NCBI GenBank assembly: GCA_022614805.1
Contig: JAKEHY010000020.1
Span: 25,449-89,448, forward strand
DNA: 64,000 bases
Source of the DNA: Candidatus Zixiibacteriota bacterium
GTDB taxonomy: Bacteria > Zixibacteria > MSB-5A5 > DSPP01
Reading direction: 5' to 3'
The first letter of the stretch is position 1, and every line of letters begins with the position of its first letter. The position numbers and the translations under genes were made by a program. Below the pieces are notes generated by a model, which was given only the letters and a program-made list of their open reading frames with translations, ran no database searches and had not been told where the DNA came from. Of this stretch, positions 52,796 to 61,148 are shown one piece after another.

Positions 52796-53560
52796 TTATG
52801 CGCCTGCCGGAACGGCTTCTTTTTCCCGCACCCAGTCATAACCTTTCTCTTCCAGTTCCAAGGCCAGCTCCTTGCCGCCGGAGCGGACGATTTTGCCGTC
52901 CACCAAAACGTGCACGTAATCCGGCGTGATATAGTTCAAAATCCGCTGGTAGTGGGTGATTAAAACGGTGGCGCGCTCCGGCCGCCGAAGCTGGTTCACC
53001 CCTTCGGCGACGACTTTCAAGGCGTCGATATCCAGCCCGGAGTCCGTCTCGTCCAAAATGGCTAACTTCGGCTCGAGAACCGCCATCTGGAAAACTTCGT
53101 TTTTCTTTTTCTCCCCGCCCGAAAACCCTTCGTTCACCGGCCGGTTCAAGAGACTTTCGTCTATGTTCATCAGCTTGGCACGCTGCCGCAAAAGCTTCAG
53201 AAACTCCATCGCATCCAGTTCTTCTTCCCCGCGGTGCTTGCGGATTTCGTTGTAAGCCGAGCGCAAAAAGTAGGCGTTGGAGACCCCCGGAATTTCCACC
53301 GGGTACTGGAAGGCCATAAAAACCCCCTCCTTGGCCCGGTCCTCCGGCATCATTTCCAGAAGATTCCTCCCTTCGTAGGTGACCTCGCCTTCTATCACCT
53401 GAAAAGTCGGATGCCCCGCCAGAACCTGCGCGAGAGTGCTTTTGCCGGAGCCGTTCGGCCCCATCACGGCGTGTACTTCGCCGGCATTTACCGAGAGGTT
53501 AATCCCTTTCAGGATTTCCTTCCCTCCCACCGCCACTCTTAAATTCTTTATCTCCAGCAT
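52796..53560 (-). CDS. sufC: Fe-S assembly ATPase SufC
   Basis: About 254 residues from the ATG at 53560, preceded by GGAGA; seven further in-frame codons upstream have no site. It is an ABC ATPase: Walker A GPNGSGKST, Q-loop FQYPVEIPGVS, signature GFSGGEKKKNEV and Walker B LAILDETDSGLD. The sequence AFQYPVEIPGV...FLRSAYNEIR is specific to SufC. It drives conformational change in the SufBCD scaffold. Confidence 0.96.
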   Translation of the reverse strand: MLEIKNLRVAVGGKEILKGINLSVNAGEVHAVMGPNGSGKSTLAQVLAGHPTFQVIEGEVTYEGRNLLEMMPEDRAKEGVFMAFQYPVEIPGVSNAYFLRSAYNEIRKHRGEEELDAMEFLKLLRQRAKLMNIDESLLNRPVNEGFSGGEKKKNEVFQMAVLEPKLAILDETDSGLDIDALKVVAEGVNQLRRPERATVLITHYQRILNYITPDYVHVLVDGKIVRSGGKELALELEEKGYDWVREKEAVPAGA

Positions 53561-53583
53561 TCCGTTATTCTCCTTTATCAATT

Positions 53584-53612
53584 GTCATTCCGAGCAGAGC
53601 GAGGAATCTCGT
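53584..53612. repeat. TGTCATTCC-type repeat between sufB and sufC
   Basis: TGTCATTCCGAGC followed by AGAGCGAGGAATCTCG and five T residues. ATTCC pairs with GGAAT. The sister copy near 46942 has ATTTC paired with GAAAT, so one T-A pair has become C-G with pairing kept. It sits in the 54-base spacer between the sufB stop and the sufC start. Confidence 0.75.
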
Positions 53613-53614
53613 TT

Positions 53615-55105
53615 TTATCCCACGCTTCCGTCGAGGCTGACGGACAATAATTTTGTCGCCTCCACGGCGAACTCCATCGGCAGCTCGCGAAAAACTTCCT
53701 TGCAGAATCCGTTCACCACCATCGAAATGGCGTTTTCGGTATTCAAGCCGCGCTGCTTGCAGTAAAAAATCTGGTCTTCGCTGATGCGCGAAGTCGAGGC
53801 CTCATGCTCGGCGGAGGAGGAACTGTTCTGCACCTCGATGTACGGGAAAGTATTGGCGCTGCATTTATCTCCGATGAGCAGCGAATCGCACTGGGTGTAG
53901 TTGCGCGCACCCTTGGCCCGCGGCTGCATTTTCACCAGCCCGCGGTAAGTGTTGTTCCCGTGCCCGGCCGAAATCCCCTTGGAAACGATGGTGCTTTTGG
54001 TGTTTTTGCCGAAATGAATCATCTTCGTGCCGGTATCCGCCTGCTGGTAGTTGTTGGTCACCGCGACGGAGTAGAATTCGCCGATGGAATTCTCCCCTTC
54101 CAGAATTACCCCGGGATACTTCCAGGTAATCGCCGCGCCGGTTTCCACCTGCGTCCAGGAAATTTTCGAGTTCTTTCCCAAACACTTCCCCCGCTTGGTG
54201 ACGAAGTTGAAAATTCCCCCCTTCCCTTCCTTGTCCCCGGCATACCAGTTCTGGATGGTGGAATATTTTACCGTGGCACCCTCGAGGGCGATAAGCTCAA
54301 CGACCGCTGCATGCAGCTGGTTGGTATCCCGCATCGGTGCCGTGCACCCTTCCATATAGGAAACGTAGGCCCCCTCATCGGCGACAATCAGCGTGCGCTC
54401 GAATTGGCCGGTGTCGGCGGCGTTGATGCGGAAATAGGTGGAAAGCTCCATCGGACAGCGCACCCCTTTTGGAACGTAGCAGAAGGAGCCGTCGGTAAAT
54501 ACCGCCGAATTCAAGGCGGCAAAAAAGTTGTCGTTGGGCGGCACCACCGTGCCTAAATATTTTTTGACCAGCTCCGGATGGTTCTGCACCGCCTCGGAAA
54601 AAGAGCAAAAGATAATCCCCAGTTCGGCCAACTTCGCCTTGAAGGTGGTGGCGACCGAAACCGAGTCGAAAACGGCATCCACCGCCACACCGGTGAGCAT
54701 TTTTTGCTCTTCGAGCGGTATCCCCAGCTTCTCGAAGGTTTTCAAAAGCTCCGGGTCCACCTGGTCCAAGCTGTCCAGCTTCGGTTTCTTTTTCGGCGCG
54801 GCGTAGTAAATGATATCCTGGTAGTTGATTTCCGGATAGTGGATGTTGGCCCACTTCGGCTGGCCCTCTTCCTTGGCCATTTTTAGCCAGTGCGAAAACG
54901 CTTTCAGCCGCCATTCCAGCATAAACTCCGGCTCCTCCTTCTTGGCCGAAATCAGCCGGATGATATCCTCATTCAAGCCCTTGGGGGCCTTGTCCTGCTC
55001 GATGTCGGTATAGAAGCCGTACTTGTATTCGCGGCTGACCAGTTCCTCAACCCCCGGTTCGGGGGTAGGGTTATGGAGCTTTATATTCTCATCCGTAATG
55101 GCCAT
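53615..55105 (-). CDS. sufB: Fe-S assembly scaffold protein SufB
   Basis: A 496-residue scaffold protein ([111 protein letters not shown] region, [22 protein letters not shown]). The conserved cysteine in TQCDSLLIG and the glutamate in SSSAEHEAS are the residues implicated in cluster assembly. It is the first gene of the suf operon, 54 bases downstream of the IscR-type palindrome. Confidence 0.96.
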   Translation of the reverse strand: MAITDENIKLHNPTPEPGVEELVSREYKYGFYTDIEQDKAPKGLNEDIIRLISAKKEEPEFMLEWRLKAFSHWLKMAKEEGQPKWANIHYPEINYQDIIYYAAPKKKPKLDSLDQVDPELLKTFEKLGIPLEEQKMLTGVAVDAVFDSVSVATTFKAKLAELGIIFCSFSEAVQNHPELVKKYLGTVVPPNDNFFAALNSAVFTDGSFCYVPKGVRCPMELSTYFRINAADTGQFERTLIVADEGAYVSYMEGCTAPMRDTNQLHAAVVELIALEGATVKYSTIQNWYAGDKEGKGGIFNFVTKRGKCLGKNSKISWTQVETGAAITWKYPGVILEGENSIGEFYSVAVTNNYQQADTGTKMIHFGKNTKSTIVSKGISAGHGNNTYRGLVKMQPRAKGARNYTQCDSLLIGDKCSANTFPYIEVQNSSSSAEHEASTSRISEDQIFYCKQRGLNTENAISMVVNGFCKEVFRELPMEFAVEATKLLSVSLDGSVG

Positions 55106-55158
55106 CTTTATCCTTCCCTATGCCTTTGCAGGGGTGGGTTTTGTGCCCATCCCTATTC

Positions 55159-55211
55159 CCGACTATAATAGTCGGCATTTAATTATACGAACTTTATGGC
55201 TGAATTGTCAA
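55159..55211 (-). promoter_or_regulatory. suf operon promoter with IscR/Rrf2-type operator
   Basis: On the minus strand, TTGACA (55211-55206) and TATAAT (55187-55182) are separated by 18 bases, both full consensus. Directly downstream, at the expected start of transcription, lies CCGACTAT-A-ATAGTCGG (55159-55175), a perfect inverted repeat. It fits the core of the E. coli IscR type 1 consensus YYGACTRWWWYAGTCRR at every position, and 5 of 8 flanking positions as well. This predicts repression of sufBCDSU by an Rrf2-family Fe-S sensor when clusters are plentiful. No Rrf2 gene is in the window. Confidence 0.75.
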
Positions 55212-55292
55212 GCGTTTTTCAAACTTTTTTAGGCCTGGCTAAGCTCTTGTGGGGGTTAGGGATTCGGGCTTGTGAAATATCTAACAAGATTT

Positions 55293-55361
55293 GGGCGGGC
55301 ACAAGATCCGCCCTACAAAATCCAATCAAAAAATGATTCAATGACTCAATGATTCAATCTC
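55293..55361. repeat. REP-like palindrome and short direct repeats after the BoxB-like gene
   Basis: GGGCGG (55293-55298) pairs with CCGCCC (55308-55313), followed by TAC, the same design as the other TAGGGGC-type repeats. Directly after it (about 55328-55360) is a run of near-identical 9-base units of the ATGATTCA/ATGACTCA type. Both lie between the suf promoter and the end of the di-iron protein gene. Confidence 0.55.
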
Positions 55362-57023
55362 TCAATTCCCCACTATGTCATCATGCAAATCCCAAAGGGT
55401 TTGCGCCCCGTCGGAGCCGGAGATGGCGGAGGGCTTTTGCGAGGGACGTTCCGATTCGAATTTTGACATCGCCTGCGGGAAGGTGAAAAGCACCTTGAAG
55501 CGCGAAACGGGCTTGCCGACTTTGAACTCGTACAAAACGATGTCATCCTTGTCCGGCTGCACCTGCCCGTCTTTATAGACGTCATACCGGCTCCCCGGCT
55601 CGAACTCCACCATCCATCCCTTCGTGCGGGAAAGCTCCAGAATTTTTTCCCGGTCGGCCGGCGTAATGTCCACCAATTTGCGGTATTCAAGGTATTCCCG
55701 CTCCGAGGGAATCGGATAGCCGAAAACGTCCGTGTAATACCCGCGCAAGTGGGGCCAGGGGTCTTCGATGAAGGCCAAATGATATGGCCGCCAGGAAATC
55801 TCCGCCGTCGGAATTTTGCCGGAATTCAAAATTTCCCTCCGAACCGGTTCCGGCATATACATCGTAACTTTTTCCAAAAACGCCCGCATCTCCTTGCGCT
55901 GGGATTCGGACAAAAGCCCGCTCCGCTTGCCGTCATTCTGCCCCATAATGCGCTTGCGTACGGTGGTGGCCTCGTAGCCATTCAAATGCCCCGGGTCCAT
56001 CTCCGGCGTGATGGCGACGGTGATGAACCCGTTCTTCCCCTTCGGATGGGGCATCGTGAAAGTTAAAACCTCCCCGGCCGGCCCCTTCCGGTCCCAGGGT
56101 AAAATCGGATTTTTTGCGCCGATTTGGAAATTCCGCCGCGCCCCGTCCGAATTGTACGGGTTGCCGTGCAGGCGGTAGGCCCGCGCCGACCATTCCCACT
56201 CCATTTTCAGATGCAAATCCATGGGGATTCTGCCCGCTTGCAGATAAAGCTCGATAATCTGCTGCCCGCTGCCCAAGTGTTTGGCTTCCTGCTTCAAGAA
56301 ATAGCGCATCATCCCGGCGTAGAGGGCGTCCGCCGTGTCGCTGGAGGAGACCAATTTCGACCAGCCGTCCCGGTCCTGCTTGTCGAAGTAATGCCCCATT
56401 TCGGGAAGCGTCTCCACCGGCGGGTTGAACTCGATTAGGGGCTGCTGCAAATTCGGGTCGTCGGAGTTGGCGTTGCGCGCCAGCAAATCCTCCACCAAAA
56501 GCCATTCGAAATCGCCGCCGGTCATCCCCAGCCAGTATCCCATCTGCGTGCCGTGTTCCCCCTCTTCGCCGATGACGTTGCGGGCGTATTTTTCAAAAAT
56601 CGGCGGCATATAGCCCAGTTTGCGGAGCTGGTTTTGCTGCTGGCTGGAGCCGAATTCGGAGGAGCCCTGGTGATAGGCGATGATGTTTTGCGTCTGGCGG
56701 ATGGTGCCTCCCGCCAGCCAGGATAGTTTGTCCTCGGGATAGCCCACCGGGTTGATTCCCAAAAGCTTGGCGATGTGGGGATGGAGGAAGCGCTCCTTCC
56801 CCTTGAAAAGCCCGTAATGCACCGGCTCCTTGGTCAAAAGGTGCATATCGGTGGCGACGGCCCGCAGCGTGGTTCCCTCCACCCAGTCGAAAACGCCGGA
56901 GTCGATGGCCCAGCGGGTGTAGGCCTCGGCATAATCGTCCATCGAGCGGATGTTCGGGCGGGGGAAGGCCTCGGCGTAAAAATTCGGCTTGTGCGGGTCG
57001 TAGGTTTTGAACGGAATCGCCAT
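55362..57023 (-). CDS. BoxB-like ferritin-fold di-iron oxygenase (orphan)
   Basis: A 553-residue soluble protein. The pattern QGSSEFGSSQQQNQLRKLG (Glu123), EEGEHGTQMGYW (Glu154-x-x-His157) and FLKQEAKHLGSG (Glu246-x-x-His249) parallels the iron-binding helices of benzoyl-CoA 2,3-epoxidase subunit B (BoxB) and related di-iron carboxylate oxygenases. It is longer than BoxB (about 475 residues), with an extra C-terminal domain of about 150 residues. No BoxA reductase, BoxC hydrolase or CoA ligase gene is nearby, so benzoate degradation is not supported. The substrate is unknown. It lies just upstream of, and parallel to, the suf operon. Confidence 0.6.
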   Translation of the reverse strand: MAIPFKTYDPHKPNFYAEAFPRPNIRSMDDYAEAYTRWAIDSGVFDWVEGTTLRAVATDMHLLTKEPVHYGLFKGKERFLHPHIAKLLGINPVGYPEDKLSWLAGGTIRQTQNIIAYHQGSSEFGSSQQQNQLRKLGYMPPIFEKYARNVIGEEGEHGTQMGYWLGMTGGDFEWLLVEDLLARNANSDDPNLQQPLIEFNPPVETLPEMGHYFDKQDRDGWSKLVSSSDTADALYAGMMRYFLKQEAKHLGSGQQIIELYLQAGRIPMDLHLKMEWEWSARAYRLHGNPYNSDGARRNFQIGAKNPILPWDRKGPAGEVLTFTMPHPKGKNGFITVAITPEMDPGHLNGYEATTVRKRIMGQNDGKRSGLLSESQRKEMRAFLEKVTMYMPEPVRREILNSGKIPTAEISWRPYHLAFIEDPWPHLRGYYTDVFGYPIPSEREYLEYRKLVDITPADREKILELSRTKGWMVEFEPGSRYDVYKDGQVQPDKDDIVLYEFKVGKPVSRFKVLFTFPQAMSKFESERPSQKPSAISGSDGAQTLWDLHDDIVGN

Positions 57024-57511
57024 CCTTCATAAGTTAAAAAATCCTGCCTGATTGGCAAGCGTTACAAAAACGATGGGGAAAGAGGGAGGAAATTAAGGAT
57101 TGGCGGTTCGACCCTTCGGTTATGCGCCCTTCGACTACGCTCAGGGTCTTCGACAAAAACGGTGGGGAAAGAGGGGTGAAATTGAGGATTTTTTTGGAAA
57201 ATCGAAAAGCAAAAACCGTTGGAAAGTTGTTGTGATTTTAGGGGAAAGTGCAATTTAATACACATCCTTAAACGCAATGTCCGGGAGCGGGTTGGAAAAA
57301 GTGACAAATTATTATTCGGTCATCGGTTCGAATTTCTTGGCTGGCAGGAGCTTGCGCCGGGCATTTTTTTCGGGGTTTTTGGGCTGGTAAAAGCGGAAGT
57401 GAAAATTCATTGAATTTTTTTTGATTCTAAAATACCTCTTGACTTCCGCTCAATTTGGGCTTGATTTTATATGGACAGGAAATCCCAAGTCCCTGCCTTG
57501 AAGGAGAACTC
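57024..57511. other. 488-base gene-free region with diverged direct repeat
   Basis: This spacer separates the divergent BoxB-like and VCBS genes. It holds a 38-base direct repeat, ACAAAAACG(A/G)TGGGGAAAGAGG... at 57064-57101 and 57153-57190 (34 of 38 identical). Between the copies lies CCCTTCG...CGACTACGCTCAGGG (57112-57147), another palindrome-like dispersed repeat. The right half (57200-57460) is AT-rich and probably contains the promoter of the VCBS gene; TTGACT at 57439-57444 is a possible -35 box without a convincing -10. No coding sequence is supported here. Confidence 0.6.
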
Positions 57512-59839
57512 TTGAGGCCCAAAAACCTCCTCTTTACAGCCCTGCTGACCCTCCTCCCCACCCTTGCACCCGCTTTCCAGCCTCTTTTTGATTCCTGGGT
57601 AAGCTATGACGTGACGAAATTGCCAACTTCTGTTTCTGCCGCAGATCTCGATGGGGATGGAGACCTCGATTTAGCTGTAACAAATCAAGGCAGTGCCACC
57701 GTTTCTATTCTTAAGAATAATGGTAACGGAACTTTTAACCCCAAAGTTGACTTTGGGACTGGACATTTTCCATCCTCTGTTTTCGCTGCCGATTTTGACG
57801 GGGATGGAGATTCAGATTTGGCTGTGGCGAATTGGACCGAGGGCACCGTTTCCATTCTAAAAAACAACGGCGATGGAACCTTCGCTTTAAAAGTTGACTA
57901 TTATTCAGGACAGAACCCCCAATGTGTTACTGCTTCCGATCTGGATAGGGACGGTGATCTGGATTTAGCTGTGGTAAATTCCAATAGCAACACGGTTTCT
58001 ACTCTCAGAAACAATGGCAATGGAACCTTTGCCTCCAAAACTGATTATGGGACAGGAACTCCACCTTATTCAGTTTTTGCTGCTGATTTAGACGGAGATG
58101 AATACCCGGATTTAGCTGTCGTAGATAGTGGCATCTCGATATTCAAGAACAATGCGAATGGAACTTTTAGCGCCAAAGTCGATTACGGCACCGGCAACTG
58201 GCCACAGTCAGTTTCTGCAGCCGACTTAGATGCGGACGGAGATGCGGATTTGGTTGTAGCAAATCTATCAGACGACAATGTTTCCGTGCTCAAAAACAAC
58301 GGCGATGGAACGTTTGACACAAAAATTGATTATCAAGTAGGAGTCCAACCGGTATATGTTGTTGCAGTCGATTTAGATAGTGATGGAGACAAGGATCTGG
58401 CGGTGGCGAATGTATATGGTTTCACGGTTTCCATTCTCAGGAATAATGGCGATGGAACTTTCGCACCGAATATAGAATATGGAACTGGAAATTTTCCTCT
58501 CGCCGTTTTTGCTGCTGACTTAGACGGAGACGGAGATTCAGACCTGGCTGTAACAAATTATAGTATTAATACCATTGGCGTTCTCAAGAACAACGGAGAC
58601 GGAACATTTGATACCAAAGATGACTACAAGACAGGTAATTATCCCATTTCAGTTTTTGCTACTGACGCAGACGTAGATGGATATCCTGATCTGGCCGTGG
58701 CAAATTACAATAGCAATACCCTTTCTATTCTCAAAAACAAGGGCGATGGGACATTTTCCACCAAAGTTGACTATTTAACCGGTGTTCAACCGCAATCCGT
58801 CTACGGAGGAGATTTGGATCAAAATGGGTATCCAGATTTGGCTGTAGTAAATTATGGTAGTAACACGCTTTCTATTTTCAAGAATAACGCCGACGGAACC
58901 TTTGCCCCCAAGGTGGATTATGGAACAGGTACCAGTCCTTATTTTGTTGTTGCCTCAGACGTGGACAATGATAGATATCTAGACTTAATTGTGGTAAGTA
59001 GTGTCGACAACACCGTTTCCATTTTCAGAAATTATGGTGACGCTACTTTTGCCGACAAAGTTGACTATCTGACCGGGATTCAACCACAATCTGTTTTTGC
59101 GGAAGATTTGGATCAAGACGAATACCCGGATTTGGCAGTCACCAATTTTAACAGCAATACTGTTTCCATCCTTAAAAATAATGGCGATGGAACTTTTGCC
59201 TCCAAAAACGATTATGCAACGGGAAACGGCCCTTACGCTGTCTTTGCTCTCGATCTGGACGGCGATTCAGACTTGGATTTGGCTGTGCTAAATTATAGTA
59301 GCTACACTCTTTCCGTATTCAAGAACATCAGTGATGGAACCTTTTCTCCAAAAGTTGATTACAAAACGGGAGATTCTCCAGTATCAGTTTTTGCTGCTGA
59401 TCTTGATGGCGATTCGTATGCGGATTTAACTGTGGCAAATCATCGTAGTGCCACGATTTCCATTCTCAAGAATAATGGTAACGGAACTTTTACCACTAAA
59501 ACGGACTATGGTACAGGCCGTGGAGCCCGCTCAGTTATCGCGGTGGATTTAAATGGAGATGGGAGTCGGGATCTGGTCGAAACAAATGCTGGAGATGCTA
59601 CCGTTTCTGTATTAAAAAACCTCCCCAACACGGGGTGCGCGAACACACTCGGCGATTTAGACCATGATTGTATTTTGGCGGTCAATGATGTCATTCTCCA
59701 ATTAAACTGTGTTTTCTTGGACTTTGGCGACTGCCGGTTAAGTTTGACGGACGTCAATTGCAGTGGTAATTTGAGCGCGGCGGACATTGTGCTGCTTTTG
59801 CGTGCCGTTTTTGCAAACCAGCCGCTGCAGTGCCCATAG
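57512..59839 (+). CDS. Secreted VCBS-repeat protein with dockerin-like C-terminus
   Basis: 775 residues from the TTG at 57512, chosen because AAGGAG lies 6 bases upstream and the protein then starts with a signal peptide (RPKNLLFTALLTLLPTLAPAFQ). The body is 13 full repeats and one partial repeat of about 49 residues, each built on ADLDGDGDxDLAV ... SILKNNGDGTF ... KVDYGTG, the calcium-binding VCBS/FG-GAP type. The last 70 residues (GDLDHDCILAVNDVILQLNCVF ... DVNCSGNLSAADIVLLLRAVF) look like a type I dockerin pair with Asp-rich calcium loops. It is probably a surface or extracellular adhesin-like protein. The repeats are also visible as about 147-base DNA periodicity. Confidence 0.85.
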   Translation: MRPKNLLFTALLTLLPTLAPAFQPLFDSWVSYDVTKLPTSVSAADLDGDGDLDLAVTNQGSATVSILKNNGNGTFNPKVDFGTGHFPSSVFAADFDGDGDSDLAVANWTEGTVSILKNNGDGTFALKVDYYSGQNPQCVTASDLDRDGDLDLAVVNSNSNTVSTLRNNGNGTFASKTDYGTGTPPYSVFAADLDGDEYPDLAVVDSGISIFKNNANGTFSAKVDYGTGNWPQSVSAADLDADGDADLVVANLSDDNVSVLKNNGDGTFDTKIDYQVGVQPVYVVAVDLDSDGDKDLAVANVYGFTVSILRNNGDGTFAPNIEYGTGNFPLAVFAADLDGDGDSDLAVTNYSINTIGVLKNNGDGTFDTKDDYKTGNYPISVFATDADVDGYPDLAVANYNSNTLSILKNKGDGTFSTKVDYLTGVQPQSVYGGDLDQNGYPDLAVVNYGSNTLSIFKNNADGTFAPKVDYGTGTSPYFVVASDVDNDRYLDLIVVSSVDNTVSIFRNYGDATFADKVDYLTGIQPQSVFAEDLDQDEYPDLAVTNFNSNTVSILKNNGDGTFASKNDYATGNGPYAVFALDLDGDSDLDLAVLNYSSYTLSVFKNISDGTFSPKVDYKTGDSPVSVFAADLDGDSYADLTVANHRSATISILKNNGNGTFTTKTDYGTGRGARSVIAVDLNGDGSRDLVETNAGDATVSVLKNLPNTGCANTLGDLDHDCILAVNDVILQLNCVFLDFGDCRLSLTDVNCSGNLSAADIVLLLRAVFANQPLQCP

Positions 59840-59884
59840 GGACGGCAGGCCACCCAACGGAGATCTAAAGACCTCGCCACCGGT

Positions 59885-59948
59885 GGGCACAATTTATTGT
59901 GCCCCTACAAATGCAAAGGCAAAGACGGGCAGACACGCGGGCCTGCCC
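59885..59948. repeat. Two REP-like palindromes after the VCBS gene
   Basis: GGGCACAA-TTTA-TTGTGCCC (59885-59904) followed by CTACAAATGC, and GGGCAG...CTGCCC (59927-59948) followed by CTACAAATAC. The shared C-C-C-C-T-A-C-A-A-A tail marks them as one family. They lie between convergent genes and may also act as terminators. Confidence 0.75.
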
Positions 59949-59996
59949 CTACAAATACAAAGAAAATGGGCGGGGAAACAGGGCAGGTTCGAGACG

Positions 59997-61019
59997 CTAT
60001 TCGCTTAAAAGGTAGGCGAACATCAGGGGGGCGACGATGGTGGCGTCTGATTCGATGATGAAGCTGGGAGTCTCCTTGGCGATTTTCCCCCAGGTGATTT
60101 TTTCGTTGGGGGTGGCGCCCGAGTAGGAGCCGTACGAGGTGATGCTGTCCGATATCTGGCAGAAGTAGGCCCATTTTTTGACGTTTTCGCGGAACAAATC
60201 CTGCTCCAAAAGAGGCACCACGCAGATGGGAAAATCACCGGCGATGCCGCCGCCAATCTGGAAAAAACCGATGGGGGACTTGGCCGAAGTTTGCTCGTAC
60301 CAATCGATGAGCGCATCCATGTACTCGAGGCCCGATTTGACGATGGAGATTTTTTTGATGTTCCCTTTTTTGAAATCCGCCACGAACTTGTTGCCGAGGG
60401 TAGAGTCCTCCCAGCCGCCGACGAAGATGGGGAGGTTTTTTTCGGCCGCCGCCACCATCCAGGAATCGCGCGGGTCGATTTCGTACAGCTTTTCCAGGGC
60501 GCCGTCGTTTATCATCTGGTACATATATTCGTGGGGGAAATAGCGCTCCCCCTTCTCTTCGGCTTTCTTCCAGTATTCAAAGATAATCCGTTCAATCCGG
60601 CGCATCGCCTCTTCTTCCGGGATGCAGGTATCGGTGACGCGGTTCAAATGCCGGTTCAGAAGTTTTTCCTCGTCATCCTTGGTCAGATGGCGGTAGCCGG
60701 GGATTCGCTCGTAAAAATTATGCGCCACCAAGTTAAAAATGTCCTCTTCCAGGTTGGCACCGGTGGTGGAGATGGCGTGGATTTTTCCCTTGCGAATCAT
60801 CTCCGCCAGCGTGATGCCGAGCTCGCCCGTGCTCATCGCTCCCGCCATCGCCAGAAACATTTTGCCCCCGCCCGCGAGAAGCTGTTCGTAGGCGCGGCAG
60901 GCGTCTTTTAACACGGCGGCATTGAAATGCTGAAAGTTCCGGTCGATGAAGGCGCGGACGGCGGCAAACTGGCCGACTGCTTCGGCCGGTTTTACTTCTT
61001 TTTCCAAAACCCGTTTCAT
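59997..61019 (-). CDS. Deoxyhypusine synthase-like protein lacking the catalytic lysine
   Basis: A 340-residue member of the deoxyhypusine synthase family: MFLAMAGAMSTGELGITLAEMIRKGKIHAISTTGANLEEDIFNLV (NAD-binding), PIFVGGWEDSTLGN, SPIGFFQIGGGIAGDFPI and GSYSGATPNEKITWGKI. In eukaryotic and archaeal enzymes the GGG motif is followed by VxKHH-type residues including the lysine that holds the aminobutyl group. Here it reads IAGDFP (259-264), so that lysine is absent. Bacteria have no eIF5A, so the acceptor must differ; an NAD-dependent polyamine-forming reaction is the likeliest alternative. It is divergent from aconitase. Confidence 0.85.
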   Translation of the reverse strand: MKRVLEKEVKPAEAVGQFAAVRAFIDRNFQHFNAAVLKDACRAYEQLLAGGGKMFLAMAGAMSTGELGITLAEMIRKGKIHAISTTGANLEEDIFNLVAHNFYERIPGYRHLTKDDEEKLLNRHLNRVTDTCIPEEEAMRRIERIIFEYWKKAEEKGERYFPHEYMYQMINDGALEKLYEIDPRDSWMVAAAEKNLPIFVGGWEDSTLGNKFVADFKKGNIKKISIVKSGLEYMDALIDWYEQTSAKSPIGFFQIGGGIAGDFPICVVPLLEQDLFRENVKKWAYFCQISDSITSYGSYSGATPNEKITWGKIAKETPSFIIESDATIVAPLMFAYLLSE

Positions 61020-61092
61020 CGTTGATATAGTTTAACACCACTTCCCGGTTTTTGCAACAATTTTGAGGCAATAGAAGACCGCTCAAACTGAA

Positions 61093-61121
61093 TTGACAGA
61101 AACAATCTTCCGATGTAGTAT
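61093..61121 (+). promoter_or_regulatory. Sigma-70-type promoter of the aconitase gene
   Basis: TTGACA at 61093-61098 and TAGTAT at 61116-61121 are 17 bases apart. Transcription should start near 61128, which places the in-frame ATG at 61128 at or before +1 and favours the ATG at 61149 as the translation start. Confidence 0.7.
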
Positions 61122-61148
61122 AGAGATATGCAGTCGAAAGGAAAGAAA

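Noticed and set aside
55164..55169. TATAAT on the plus strand within the suf operator
   Set aside because: It is part of the palindrome, has no -35 partner, and no plus-strand gene follows.
57062..57307. Minus-strand 81-codon frame in the large spacer
   Set aside because: Its sequence comes from the dispersed repeat (VEDPERSRRAHNRR type) and has no ribosome binding site.
57600..59600. Regular DNA periodicity considered as a CRISPR array or satellite
   Set aside because: The 147-base period is in frame and encodes VCBS protein repeats; there are no short identical repeats with unique spacers.
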